Assembly: GCA_946183715.1 (NCBI GenBank)
Contig: CAMHDB010000001.1
Coordinates: 1 to 40,640 of the forward strand
Direction: 5' to 3'
From: an uncultured Oscillibacter sp.
GTDB taxonomy: Bacteria; Bacillota; Clostridia; Oscillospirales; Oscillospiraceae
Length of the DNA stretch: 40,640 nt
This document shows positions 16,829-25,879 of the stretch, piece by piece (the stretch's first letter is position 1; the number at the start of each line of letters is the position of its first letter). A program made the translations under genes and the position numbers. The notes beneath the pieces are model-generated. The model made no database searches and was not told the DNA's origin. It saw nothing but the letters and a program-made list of their open reading frames with translations.

Positions 16829-17773
16829 ATGACGACCGGACGTTTTGCGCCGTCGCCGAGCGGGCGCATGCACATCGGGAATTTGTTTACAAGTCTGCTG
16901 GCGTGGCTGAGCGCGAGGAAACAGGGCGGGCGCGTCGTACTGCGTATCGAGGATTTGGACACGCGCCGCTGTACCGCCGAGTACGCCCGACAGCTACAGG
17001 ACGATTTACAGTGGCTGGGCCTGACGTGGGACGAGGGGCCGCTTACCGGAGGCCCCCACGCGCCGTATGAACAGAGTAGGCGTACCGCGCTTTACGCGGA
17101 CGCTATGGAGCGCTTACGCGCGCGGGGGGTGGTGTACCCGTGTTTCTGTACGCGCGCCGAACTCCACGCCGCGAGCGCGCCGCACCGCTCCGACGGACAG
17201 ACCGTCTACGCGGGCACCTGTCGGAACCTGACGGCGGCGGAAGTCGAGGCGCGCGCACAAGTACGCCCCCCGGCGTACCGGTTGCGCGTCCCCGACGAGG
17301 AAATCGCCGTACAAGACGGGCATATGGGCCTGTACGCGGAACATCTGCAACGCGACTGCGGCGACTTCCTGCTGTGCCGTTCCGATGGGCTGTACGCCTA
17401 CCAGTTGGCGGTCGTCGTCGACGACGCCGACATGGGCGTGACGGAAGTCGTGCGCGGGTCTGACCTGCTGTCGTCCACGCCCCGGCAACTACTGCTTTAC
17501 CGCCTGTTAGGCCTCACGCCGCCGACGTTCTGCCACGTCCCGTTACTGCTCTCCGGCGACGGGCGGCGGCTGAGTAAGCGCGACCGCGACTTGAATCTGT
17601 CCGCGTTGCGGGGGCGCTGTACGGCGGAAACCGTTGTCGGGCGACTGGCCTTTCTGGCGGGCTTCCACCCCACGGCGGAACCTGTGCGCGCCGCCGACCT
17701 GCTCCCCGTATTCGACTGGGCCGCCGTGCCCGTGCAAGATATTACTGTGCCGGAAAACCTGTTCCGGATATGA
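16829..17773 (+). CDS. gluQ: Glutamyl-Q tRNA(Asp) synthetase
   Basis: A 314-residue truncated class I glutamyl-tRNA synthetase. The HIGH motif is HIGN (within GRMHIGNLF), and RLSKRD near residue 245 takes the place of KMSKS. It ends shortly after the catalytic core, without the anticodon-binding domain of GltX, which is the mark of GluQ/YadB. The zinc site is present as CFC, then TVYAGTC (Cys, Cys, Tyr, Cys). The enzyme attaches glutamate to queuosine in the anticodon of tRNA(Asp). The ATG follows the HAD stop by one base. A canonical GltX fragment is an alternative, but length and the Cys-Cys-Tyr-Cys set favour GluQ. Confidence 0.92.
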   Translation: MTTGRFAPSPSGRMHIGNLFTSLLAWLSARKQGGRVVLRIEDLDTRRCTAEYARQLQDDLQWLGLTWDEGPLTGGPHAPYEQSRRTALYADAMERLRARGVVYPCFCTRAELHAASAPHRSDGQTVYAGTCRNLTAAEVEARAQVRPPAYRLRVPDEEIAVQDGHMGLYAEHLQRDCGDFLLCRSDGLYAYQLAVVVDDADMGVTEVVRGSDLLSSTPRQLLLYRLLGLTPPTFCHVPLLLSGDGRRLSKRDRDLNLSALRGRCTAETVVGRLAFLAGFHPTAEPVRAADLLPVFDWAAVPVQDITVPENLFRI

Positions 17774-17789
17774 CAGGGAGGAATGCAAC

Positions 17790-19154
17790 TTGAATATTAT
17801 CATCGTGGGCGCGGGCAAAATCGGCCTCACCCTCACGCGACAGCTCATCAGTCAGCACCGGATTACCGTCATTGACCAGAACGCGCAACTCATTGACAAC
17901 ATCGTCAACATTTACGACGTTATGGCCGTGTGCGGTAACGGCGCGAGCTACGAAGTACAGACCGAGGCCGAGGCCGCCAAGGCCGATTTGCTTATCGCCA
18001 CGGCCACGAGCGACGAAATCAACATCCTTGCCTGTCTGGTGGCGAAAAAGCTGGGCGTCCGCCACACGATAGCGCGTATCCGGAACCCGGAGTACGAAAA
18101 ACAACTCCGTTTCATGCGCGGGGAACTGGGACTGTCAATGGCAATCAACCCCGAGAAAGTCGCGGCGCGGGAAATCGCCCGGATTCTGCGCTTTCCCGCC
18201 GCCATGAAAATCGAATCATTCTCGAAAGGGCGTCTGGAACTCGTGGAGTACCGCCTGCCGGAACACTCCGCACTCGACGGAATCAGCCTGCTGGAACTCT
18301 ACCGCAGTACGCGTATTCGCGTGTTAGTCTGCGCCGTGGCCCGCAAAGACCAGACCATCATTCCGTCCGGCGACTTCATCCTGAGAACCGGAGACAAAAT
18401 CTACCTGACCTCCCAGCCCGACCAACTGGCGAAATTCTTCCAGCACTTGGGCGTATTCCGCAAGAAGGCCTCCTCCGTGATGATTGTCGGCGCGAGTAAG
18501 ATGTGCTACTATCTGGCGGAAGAGCTTCTCCGCATGGGCATGAGCGTCAAGATAATCGACCAGAGCGAGGCGCGCTGTATGCAAATCAGCGAACTTCTCC
18601 CGAAAGCGCTCGTCATCGTCGGCGACGGCACCGACAACGAACTCCTGCGGGAAGAGGGCCTCTTGGAGACCGACGCCTTTGTGGCGATAACGGGCGTGGA
18701 CGAGGCGAATATCTTAATGTCGATGAGCGCGGCGCGGCAAAGCCGGGGGGCCTGTAAGGTTATCGCGAAAATCAACCGCCGTTCGTTAGTCGAATTGGTC
18801 TCCGAGGAGCATAATATCGACAGCATCATATCGGCGCGGGGCGTGACGGCGGAACTGATTGTACAGTATATACGCGCCATGGAGAGCGCGTCGGGCATGA
18901 CTATCAAGACCTTACACCACCTTGTGGACGGCGCGGTGGAGGCGCTGGAATTTAGTATCCCGCCGGAAGCGCCGCTCGTGGGCGTGCCGCTGAAAGACCT
19001 CAAGATGAAAAGCGGCGTACTGCTGGCGGGAATCGTCCGGGCAAACGGGCAGATTGTCATTCCGTCGGGCGGCGACGCGATTCAGCCCGGCGACGATGTA
19101 ATCGCCGTCACGAGCGGCTTACACCTACAGGAAATCCAAGACCTTTTGAAGTAA
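17790..19154 (+). CDS. trkA: TrkA, NAD-binding regulatory subunit of Trk potassium uptake
   Basis: A 454-residue cytosolic protein with two RCK halves. The first Rossmann motif is IIIVGAGKIGLTL, ending with the acidic residue of TVIDQN. The second, VMIVGASKMCYYL, lacks the usual glycines and may bind nucleotide weakly. Each half ends in a TrkA_C domain (VEYRLPEHSAL and ALEFSIPPEAPL). The start is a TTG at 17790, 8 bases after GGGAGG; an ATG at 17783 is out of frame. It forms a complex with TrkH, whose gene starts 12 bases downstream, and gates K+ uptake in response to nucleotide. Confidence 0.95.
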   Translation: MNIIIVGAGKIGLTLTRQLISQHRITVIDQNAQLIDNIVNIYDVMAVCGNGASYEVQTEAEAAKADLLIATATSDEINILACLVAKKLGVRHTIARIRNPEYEKQLRFMRGELGLSMAINPEKVAAREIARILRFPAAMKIESFSKGRLELVEYRLPEHSALDGISLLELYRSTRIRVLVCAVARKDQTIIPSGDFILRTGDKIYLTSQPDQLAKFFQHLGVFRKKASSVMIVGASKMCYYLAEELLRMGMSVKIIDQSEARCMQISELLPKALVIVGDGTDNELLREEGLLETDAFVAITGVDEANILMSMSAARQSRGACKVIAKINRRSLVELVSEEHNIDSIISARGVTAELIVQYIRAMESASGMTIKTLHHLVDGAVEALEFSIPPEAPLVGVPLKDLKMKSGVLLAGIVRANGQIVIPSGGDAIQPGDDVIAVTSGLHLQEIQDLLK

Positions 19155-19166
19155 GCGAGGCGGAAT

Positions 19167-20630
19167 ATGAATTACCGCATGATAGCCTGTGTAACGTCGC
19201 GAATCCTGCTGGCGGAGGCGTCGCTGATGTCGCTGTCGCTGCTGGCTGCGCTGGCGTACGGCGAAAGCCCGTGGCCGTTCGTCCTGACGATGTTCCTGCT
19301 GGCGCTGTCCGGACTGCCGCTGGGCCTGCGTACCCCGAAAGATACCGCCCTGTACGCCCGCGACGGCTTCGCGGTCGTCGCCTCCGCGTGGGTACTCCTG
19401 TCGGCATTCGGGGCGCTGCCGTTCGTCTTCTCCGGCGACATTCCGAACTTCGTCGACGCCTTCTTTGAAACCGTCTCCGGATTTACAACCACCGGGGCCA
19501 CGATTCTGACGGAAGTCGAACCGCTTCACAGGGGCGTGTTATTCTGGCGGAGCTTCACGCACTGGGTCGGCGGTATGGGCGTGCTCGTCTTCGTCATGGC
19601 CGTACTGCCCATGTCGGACGGCCACGGCATGCACCTCATGCGCGCGGAAGTCCCGGGGCCGTCCGTGGGCAAACTCGTCAGCCGCATGAGCGAGAGCGCC
19701 AAAATACTCTACGGAATCTACACCGCCCTGACTGTAATCGAAATCGTGATTTTACTTCTCGGCGGCATGCCCTTCTTTGATTCCTGCGTCCACGCCTTCG
19801 GGAGCGCCGGGACGGGCGGCTTCAGCAACCGGAATTTAAGCGTGGGGGCCTACAACAACCCTTTTTTCGATGTCGTTATCGGTACGTTTATGCTCCTGTT
19901 CAGTATCAACTTTAACCTGTACTACTACCTGCTCATGCGCCGTTTCGCGGAGGTGTGGAAGTCGGAAACGCTCTGGACCTTTCTGGGAATCGTGGCGCTG
20001 TCGGTACTGGCTATCGCGGGGAATATTACGTCCATGTACGGGTCGTTCTTTACGGCCCTGCGGCACGCCTACTTTCAGGTGGCCTCGATTATTTCCACGT
20101 CCGGCTTTTCGACCGTCGACTTTAACCTCTGGCCCGCCTTTTCCCGCGCGATTCTGACCGTACTCATGTTTATTGGCGCCTGCGCGGGTTCTACGGGCGG
20201 CGGCGTCAAAGTAGACCGCCTGATTATCCTCGTCAAGGCCTCCGTGCGCGACATGCGGAAAATGTTGCACCCCAACGCGGTCGCCTCCGTGCGCTTCGAG
20301 GGAAAGCCCCTCCCCGAACGCAATATTCAGGGCGTGCATACCTATATCGCCGTGTACCTGATGATTTTCGTTGTCTCGTACCTGCTTCTCTCGCTGGAGG
20401 GCTTCGACCTGATTTCGACGTTCACGGCGCTGAGCGCGTGTATCAACAATATCGGACCCGGACTGGAAATGGTAGGCCCTTCGGGCAATTTCGCGGCGTT
20501 CTCGCGGGCGTCGAAACTGCTGTTGTCCTTCGACATGCTCGTCGGGCGGCTGGAAATTTTCCCGATGTTGCTCCTGTTCGCGCCGTCGATGTGGAGACGA
20601 CGCCGCCTGATTCGCCGCAACCCGTTCTGA
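19167..20630 (+). CDS. trkH: TrkH, potassium-translocating subunit
   Basis: A 487-residue membrane protein with four M-P-M repeats. Filter loops are visible as TVSGFTTTGAT (first), GSAGTGGFS (second), IISTSGFSTVD (third) and CINNIGPGLE (fourth), each with the conserved glycine. A gating loop lies in the third repeat (ACAGSTGGGVKVDR). The length matches TrkH/KtrB-type transporters. The ATG at 19167 follows GAGGCGGAAT. It takes K+ into the cell under control of TrkA. No clear terminator was found in the 70 bases before the next promoter. Confidence 0.95.
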   Translation: MNYRMIACVTSRILLAEASLMSLSLLAALAYGESPWPFVLTMFLLALSGLPLGLRTPKDTALYARDGFAVVASAWVLLSAFGALPFVFSGDIPNFVDAFFETVSGFTTTGATILTEVEPLHRGVLFWRSFTHWVGGMGVLVFVMAVLPMSDGHGMHLMRAEVPGPSVGKLVSRMSESAKILYGIYTALTVIEIVILLLGGMPFFDSCVHAFGSAGTGGFSNRNLSVGAYNNPFFDVVIGTFMLLFSINFNLYYYLLMRRFAEVWKSETLWTFLGIVALSVLAIAGNITSMYGSFFTALRHAYFQVASIISTSGFSTVDFNLWPAFSRAILTVLMFIGACAGSTGGGVKVDRLIILVKASVRDMRKMLHPNAVASVRFEGKPLPERNIQGVHTYIAVYLMIFVVSYLLLSLEGFDLISTFTALSACINNIGPGLEMVGPSGNFAAFSRASKLLLSFDMLVGRLEIFPMLLLFAPSMWRRRRLIRRNPF

Positions 20631-20700
20631 CGTTCGGCGAAAGAGACAGTTTTCTAATTTGCGCGCCGGATTTTCTGTGCATTCCGACAAACGCCAAGAG

Positions 20701-20729
20701 TTGACTTTCCACGGGGAAAACGATAAAAT
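20701..20729 (+). promoter_or_regulatory. Sigma-A promoter for the SLH gene and liv operon
   Basis: TTGACT (20701-20706), 17 bases, TAAAAT (20724-20729). GGGGAAAAC at 20713-20721 in the spacer has an exact inverted copy at 20760-20768, flanking the predicted transcription start and possibly forming a two-site operator. Confidence 0.75.
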
Positions 20730-20818
20730 AAAATCGGTTTTTATAGAATCCGCGGGCTTGTTTTCCCCAAAAGATTACCAAATGCCGGGAAAAATCCATC
20801 TACACAGGAGGGGGTCAT

Positions 20819-21448
20819 ATGCCCAAGAAACTGATTATCGGAATCGTCGCGGGCGTGGTGCTGGCGGCGGGAATCGCCGTCGGCGTATTCTTCTTTCTGC
20901 GGCGGGGCGGCCCCCCGGCATTTCAGGATGTCCCGAAAGACAACTTCTACTTTAAGCCCATCCAGTGGGCCGAACAGAACGGAATCATAAGCGGGATGTA
21001 CGGCGACTTCTTCGCCCCCGACGAGGCCTGTACGCGCGCGCAAGCCATGACGTTCCTCTGGCGCGCGTCCGGCTCCCCGACGCCCTCCGCCGAGTTCCGG
21101 AACCCCTTCCCGGACGTGTCGCCCGATATGTACTACTATGAACCCGTACTCTGGGCGGCGGAGCGCCGGATTACGCGCGGAACCGACGAGGGCGGCTTCT
21201 GGCCCGACGGCCCCATCACCCGCGGACAGGCAATGGTTTTCCTGTACCGGGCGGTCGGTTCTCCGGAAGTCGACGACTCCAAGGAACTCCCGTTTCAGGA
21301 TGTCACGTCCAGCGACTACTACGAGACCGCCGTCCGCTGGGCCGTGCAGGAGAAAATCACGAACGGCCTCGCCGACAACGCCTTTCTCGCCCACGACCCG
21401 TGTACGAGGGCGCAAATGGTGACATTCCTGTACCGCTGTTTCAAATAG
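20819..21448 (+). CDS. Membrane-anchored SLH-domain protein
   Basis: A 209-residue protein with an uncleaved-looking N-terminal helix (IIGIVAGVVLAAGIAVGVFF, residues 6-25) and nothing else but three SLH repeats: FQDVPKDNFYF, FPDVSPDMYYY and FQDVTSSDYYE, each ending in a TRAQ/TRGQ and a VFLYRA-like helix. SLH domains bind pyruvylated wall polymers, so this protein could tie the membrane to the wall. The ATG at 20819 follows GGAGGGGGTCAT. The livJ gene starts 54 bases downstream without its own promoter, so it appears co-transcribed with the amino-acid transporter. Confidence 0.88.
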   Translation: MPKKLIIGIVAGVVLAAGIAVGVFFFLRRGGPPAFQDVPKDNFYFKPIQWAEQNGIISGMYGDFFAPDEACTRAQAMTFLWRASGSPTPSAEFRNPFPDVSPDMYYYEPVLWAAERRITRGTDEGGFWPDGPITRGQAMVFLYRAVGSPEVDDSKELPFQDVTSSDYYETAVRWAVQEKITNGLADNAFLAHDPCTRAQMVTFLYRCFK

Positions 21449-21502
21449 AATACGGCGGGGCGGTTCGCGCCGTCCCGTTGAATTAAGGAGGATGTAAGAA
21501 CG

Positions 21503-22864
21503 ATGAAGAAGAAGTTACTCTGTGTCTTGCTTGCGCTGTCCATGCTGTTCGTACTGGCGGCCTGTAACGGCGGCGGCGCGCCCGAACCCGCCGACGACGG
21601 CACCGATACCGAGGCGAATACCCCCGGCAATTCCGCCGAACCCGCCACCCCGGACGATTCCGCGACCCCCGCGACGCCCGACGATTCCGCCGCGCCCGAG
21701 GACGGGCAGGCCGAGTTGAGCGGCGAGACCACCCCCGAACCCGACACCACCCACGCCCCCACCCCGACGAATAACACGACCCCGGCCCCCGTCGAAGACG
21801 CGTTCAAGCTGGGCGGGACCGGCCCCCTGACCGGCGGCGCGGCCATCTACGGCAACGCCGCCAAGAACGGCGCGCAGATTGCCGTTGACGAAATCAACGC
21901 CTCCGACAGCGCGGTCAAGTTCGAGCTCCGCTACGAGGACGACGCCCACGACGCCGAAAAGGCCGTCAACGCCTACAACTCCCTCAAGGACTGGGGCATG
22001 CAAATCTCTCTGGGCTCCGTGACATCCAAGCCCGCCGAGGCCACGTCCGCCGAATCGTTTGCCGACAGCATTTTCTCCCTGACGCCGTCGGCGTCCTCCC
22101 CCGCCACGATTGCCGGGAAGGACAACGTATTCCAGATGTGCTTCACCGACCCCAATCAGGGCACCGCTTCCGCCGAGTATATCGGCACGCAGAATCTGGG
22201 CAGTAGAATCGCCGTGATTTGGAAGAGCGACGACGTTTACTCCAAGGGTATCCGCGACACGTTCCTTGAAGAGGCCGACGCGCAGGGACTGCAAGTCGTC
22301 AGCGACACCACGTTCTCCGACGGCAACGCCACCGACTTCTCCGTACAGCTCAACGACGCCAAAAACAACGAAGCCGACCTCGTATTCCTCCCGATGTACT
22401 ACGAGCCCGCCTCGCTGATTCTCGCGCAGGCCAGCGCTATGGGCTACGCGCCCAAGTGGTTCGGCGTCGACGGCATGGACGGCATTCTCACCATGCAGGG
22501 CTTTGACGCCTCCCTCGCCGAGGGCGTCATGCTCCTGACCCCGTTCAACGCCGACTCCACCGACGAAAAGACCGCGGCGTTTGTTGCCGAGTACGAGAAG
22601 CGTTTCGGCGAAAAGCCGAACCAGTTCGCCGCCGACGCCTACGACTGCGTCTACGCCTACTGTCAGGCGCTCACCGCCGCCAACGCGACTTCCGACATGG
22701 ACGCCGCCACGATTAACGGCCTCATGAAAGAGCAGTTCACCACCATGACGTTCTACGGCCTGACGGGCACCGAGAGCGGCCTGACGTGGGACGCCTCCGG
22801 CGCGGTATCGAAATCGCCGAAGGGCATGGTCATCACCAACGGCGCTTACGTCGGCATGGACTGA
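21503..22864 (+). CDS. livJ: Branched-chain amino acid ABC transporter substrate-binding lipoprotein
   Basis: A 453-residue periplasmic-binding-fold (type I) lipoprotein. The signal peptide ends in the lipobox VLAAC (Cys 21). A long acidic Pro/Thr/Ala linker with repeated TPDDSA units spans about residues 30-90. The core starts KLGGTGPLTGGAAIYGNAA and has the expected VDEINASD, YEDDAHD and GVDGMDG segments. It delivers leucine/isoleucine/valine or a related amide or amino acid to LivHM. AAGGAGG lies well placed before the ATG at 21503. Two hairpins separate it from livH. Confidence 0.93.
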   Translation: MKKKLLCVLLALSMLFVLAACNGGGAPEPADDGTDTEANTPGNSAEPATPDDSATPATPDDSAAPEDGQAELSGETTPEPDTTHAPTPTNNTTPAPVEDAFKLGGTGPLTGGAAIYGNAAKNGAQIAVDEINASDSAVKFELRYEDDAHDAEKAVNAYNSLKDWGMQISLGSVTSKPAEATSAESFADSIFSLTPSASSPATIAGKDNVFQMCFTDPNQGTASAEYIGTQNLGSRIAVIWKSDDVYSKGIRDTFLEEADAQGLQVVSDTTFSDGNATDFSVQLNDAKNNEADLVFLPMYYEPASLILAQASAMGYAPKWFGVDGMDGILTMQGFDASLAEGVMLLTPFNADSTDEKTAAFVAEYEKRFGEKPNQFAADAYDCVYAYCQALTAANATSDMDAATINGLMKEQFTTMTFYGLTGTESGLTWDASGAVSKSPKGMVITNGAYVGMD

Positions 22865-22878
22865 CATTCCCCCGTAAC

Positions 22879-22902
22879 CGGGACGGCCTCCGGGCCGTCC
22901 CG
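22879..22902 (+). other. Stem-loop 1 downstream of livJ
   Basis: CGGGACGGCC (22879-22888) pairs perfectly with GGCCGTCCCG (22893-22902) around a 4-base loop. There is no U tract, so it is more likely a 3' stabiliser or processing site for livJ mRNA than a full terminator. Confidence 0.7.
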
Positions 22903-22906
22903 CGGC

Positions 22907-22949
22907 GCATATCGGAGAAAGCATCCCGGCGACGCTTTTTCGGATATGC
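22907..22949 (+). other. Stem-loop 2 between livJ and livH
   Basis: The 16-base arms at 22907-22922 and 22934-22949 pair with one mismatch and one G-U. A run of five T lies inside the right arm. Together with stem-loop 1 it forms a tandem structure that could lower downstream expression relative to livJ. Confidence 0.6.
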
Positions 22950-22987
22950 ACCGATTTATCATTTTTGCGTGACAAGAGGTGGTTCGC

Positions 22988-23971
22988 GTGAACTTTATCA
23001 TTCAGTTCGTCAACAGCCTGACTTCCGGCGGCGGGGCGTACCAGTTACTCAACCATATTATTAACGGTATCAGTCTGGGGAGCGTGTACGCCATTATCGC
23101 CTTAGGCTATACGATGGTCTACGGCATTGCGAAAATGCTCAACTTCGCCCACGGCGACGTGATTATGGTCGGGGCCTATATCTGCTTCTACACGTTCGGG
23201 GCCATGAAACTCCCCGGGCCCCTCGCCGTATGCGCCCCCTTACTCGCGATTTGCGCCGCCGTGGTCGTCTGTACGCTTCTGGGCGTGACCATCGAGAAAC
23301 TCGCCTACAAACCCCTCCGCGCCGCGCCTTCCCTCGCCGTTCTGATTACCGCCATCGGCGTCAGCTACTTCCTGCAAAACGCCGCGCTGTTGCTGTGGTC
23401 GTCCAGCCCGAAAGTATTCCCGAGTTTCTTCGTGTTCCGCAGTGTCAACGAGGCCGGGGAGACCGTCACGTTGCGCAGTGTACAGCTCGGCTCCCTGTCG
23501 ATATCCTTCGTGACGATTGTCACCATTGTGACGTGCGTCGTCATCATGCTGTGGCTGACGTGGTTCACGGGCCGCACCAAAATGGGAAAGGCCATGCGGG
23601 CGTGTTCGGAGGACAAGGCCGCCGCGCAGTTAATGGGAATCGACGTGAACGCGACGATTTCCCTGACGTTCGCTATCGGCTCCGGACTGGCCGCCATTGC
23701 CGGGGCGCTGTTGTGCTCGGCCTACCCGAACCTCGTCCCGACTACGGGCTCTATGCCCGGAATCAAAGCCTTCACCGCCGCCGTATTCGGCGGAATCGGC
23801 TCCATCCCGGGCGCGTTCCTCGGCGGACTGCTCCTCGGCGTGCTCGAAATCTTCGCAAAAGCCTATATCTCGGTACAGCTCTCCGACGCGGTCGTGTTCG
23901 CCGTGCTGATAGTCGTGTTACTCGTCAAGCCGACCGGGCTTCTGGGCCGGACTGTCCGCGAAAAAGTGTGA
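22988..23971 (+). CDS. livH: Branched-chain amino acid ABC permease LivH
   Basis: A 327-residue polytopic permease. It opens with IINGISLGSVYAIIALGYTM and MLNFAHGDVIMVGAY, both hallmarks of LivH, and ends with a GGIGSIPGAFLGGLLLGVLE loop. The start is taken as the GTG at 22988, with AGAGGTGG about 6 bases upstream; the in-frame GTG at 22979 overlaps that site. It pairs with LivM (next gene, 9 bases on) to form the channel of the transporter. Confidence 0.95.
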   Translation: MNFIIQFVNSLTSGGGAYQLLNHIINGISLGSVYAIIALGYTMVYGIAKMLNFAHGDVIMVGAYICFYTFGAMKLPGPLAVCAPLLAICAAVVVCTLLGVTIEKLAYKPLRAAPSLAVLITAIGVSYFLQNAALLLWSSSPKVFPSFFVFRSVNEAGETVTLRSVQLGSLSISFVTIVTIVTCVVIMLWLTWFTGRTKMGKAMRACSEDKAAAQLMGIDVNATISLTFAIGSGLAAIAGALLCSAYPNLVPTTGSMPGIKAFTAAVFGGIGSIPGAFLGGLLLGVLEIFAKAYISVQLSDAVVFAVLIVVLLVKPTGLLGRTVREKV

Positions 23972-23980
23972 GGTGACACC

Positions 23981-25045
23981 ATGAGAAAGTCCAGTTCCGC
24001 CCCGTTCCACTTCCTGACGTACTTCCTTGTTATCGGCGCTTACGCCGCCCTGCAAGTCCTGCAGGCGCGCGGCGAACTCAGCGCCACCATGCGCGGAATG
24101 CTCGTGCCGATTTGCGCCTATGTCGTCATGGCCGTGTCGCTGAATCTGACGGTTGGCGTACTCGGCGAACTGTCCCTCGGGCACGCCGGATTCATGAGCG
24201 TGGGCGCGTTCCTCGGCACGTCGACCGCTATCGCCCTACAGGACGCCGTGCCGGTTCCGGGTGTACGCCTCGCCATTGCGCTCGTCGTCGCGGCATTGTG
24301 CGCCGCCGTCGCCGGATTCCTGATTGGTATCCCCGTGCTCCGCCTCAACGGCGACTACCTCGCAATCGTGACCCTCGCCTTCGGCGAAATCATCAAGGCC
24401 ATTTTCAACAACCTCTACTTGGGCGTCGACGCGAAAGGCGTACACGTCAGCCTGTTGGAGGACACCACCAACACCGCCGCCGACGGGCGTCTGATTATTC
24501 AGGGCCCCATGGGAATCGGCGGTATCCAGAAAATTTCGACGTTCACAGCCGGGTTTATCCTGATTCTGATTTCCCTGATTGTGATATTCAACCTCGTGGG
24601 CAGTCGCGCCGGACGCGCCATTATGGCTATCCGCGACAATCCGATTGCCGCGCAGAGCGTCGGCGTGAACCTCATCAAGTACAAAATGATGGCCTTCGTC
24701 GTATCGGCGGCGCTGGCGGGTTCGGCGGGGGCGCTGTTCGCGATGAACTACTCGACCGTCGTCGCGAACAAGTTCGACTTCAACACGTCCATTCTGATAC
24801 TCGTCTTTGTCGTGCTCGGCGGACTTGGGAATATGTTCGGCTCGATAGTCGCCGCCGCCGTCCTGACGATTCTCCCGGAGGCGCTCCGGCCTATCGCCGA
24901 ATACAGAATGTTGCTCTATGCCGTGCTCCTGATAGTCATGATGCTGACGGCGAACCACCCCCTTGTAAAGGCAATCTTCAACCGTTTCCGTCAGACGGGG
25001 CAAATACAGTTGGAGACGGACGACGAGGAAAAGGAGGCGGCGTAA
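23981..25045 (+). CDS. livM: Branched-chain amino acid ABC permease LivM
   Basis: A 354-residue permease with LivM signatures: VAVSLNLTVGVLGELSLGHA, FLIGIPVLRLNGDYLAIVTL, and VVLGGLGNMFGSIVAAAVL near the end. The C-terminus is a short acidic tail (DDEEKEAA). The ATG at 23981 follows GAGGTGACACC. Its stop codon directly abuts the GTG start of livG. Confidence 0.95.
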   Translation: MRKSSSAPFHFLTYFLVIGAYAALQVLQARGELSATMRGMLVPICAYVVMAVSLNLTVGVLGELSLGHAGFMSVGAFLGTSTAIALQDAVPVPGVRLAIALVVAALCAAVAGFLIGIPVLRLNGDYLAIVTLAFGEIIKAIFNNLYLGVDAKGVHVSLLEDTTNTAADGRLIIQGPMGIGGIQKISTFTAGFILILISLIVIFNLVGSRAGRAIMAIRDNPIAAQSVGVNLIKYKMMAFVVSAALAGSAGALFAMNYSTVVANKFDFNTSILILVFVVLGGLGNMFGSIVAAAVLTILPEALRPIAEYRMLLYAVLLIVMMLTANHPLVKAIFNRFRQTGQIQLETDDEEKEAA

Positions 25046-25867
25046 GTGGCGAAACTGGTACCCGTCCCGTCGGGAAGCATGGTGCCCGACCGGGACATCA
25101 ATAAAAAACCGGTGTTGGAGTGCGTAGACCTCGGGATTTCGTTCGGGGGTCTCCGCGCCGTACAGGATTTCAATATCATCATCGGCCCGACGGAGATTTC
25201 CGGGCTTATCGGCCCGAACGGCGCCGGGAAAACGACGGTATTCAACCTACTGACGAAAGTGTACCAGCCGACGCAGGGGACGATTCTGTTGAACGGCAAG
25301 GACACCCACGGCATGAATACCATGCAGGTCAACCGGGCCGGAATCGCGCGGACGTTCCAGAATATCCGCCTGTTCGACAACCTCTCCGTCGAGGACAACG
25401 TCAAGGTGGCCATGGACGCGAACATGCACTACAGCATGTGGAGCGGGATATTCCGTCTCCCGTCCTACTGGCGCGAGGAGAAGGCCGCGCACGAGAAGGC
25501 CTTGGAGCTGTTGTCGCTGTTCTCTATGGAAAAGCTGGCGCACATTCAGGCGGGGGCGCTCCCCTACGGCGCGCAACGCCGTTTGGAAATCGTGCGCGCG
25601 CTGGCTACGAATCCCTCGTTGCTGTTGCTCGACGAGCCCGCCGCCGGAATGAACCCCTCGGAGACGGCGGAGCTTATGGAGAATATCCGCAAAGTCCGCG
25701 ACACGTTACAAATCGCCGTACTGCTCATCGAACACGACATGAATCTTGTCATGAACATCTGCGAGGGAATCTGCGTGCTGAACTTCGGGCGGATTATCGC
25801 GAAAGGCACCCCGGAGGACATCCAGTCCAACCCGGCGGTCATTGAGGCCTATTTGGGCAAAAAGTAA
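25046..25867 (+). CDS. livG: Branched-chain amino acid ABC ATPase LivG
   Basis: A 273-residue ABC ATPase. Walker A is GPNGAGKTT, the signature region reads LPYGAQRRLEIVRAL as is usual in LivG, Walker B is LLLLDEPAAGMN, and the switch histidine lies in LLIEHDMNLVM. The start GTG at 25046 immediately follows the livM stop, with AAGGAGG inside the end of livM. It powers uptake together with LivF. Confidence 0.95.
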   Translation: MAKLVPVPSGSMVPDRDINKKPVLECVDLGISFGGLRAVQDFNIIIGPTEISGLIGPNGAGKTTVFNLLTKVYQPTQGTILLNGKDTHGMNTMQVNRAGIARTFQNIRLFDNLSVEDNVKVAMDANMHYSMWSGIFRLPSYWREEKAAHEKALELLSLFSMEKLAHIQAGALPYGAQRRLEIVRALATNPSLLLLDEPAAGMNPSETAELMENIRKVRDTLQIAVLLIEHDMNLVMNICEGICVLNFGRIIAKGTPEDIQSNPAVIEAYLGKK

Positions 25868-25879
25868 GGGGGCGCGGGC

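Noticed and set aside
21449..21502. Possible terminator or promoter between the SLH gene and livJ
   Set aside because: The GGGGCGG/CGCCGTCCCG pairing is bulged with no T run, and no -35/-10 pair is visible.
21515..22975. 486-codon minus-strand open frame
   Set aside because: Complement of livJ, giving a Gly/Val-rich product with no motif; livJ has a lipobox and family signatures.
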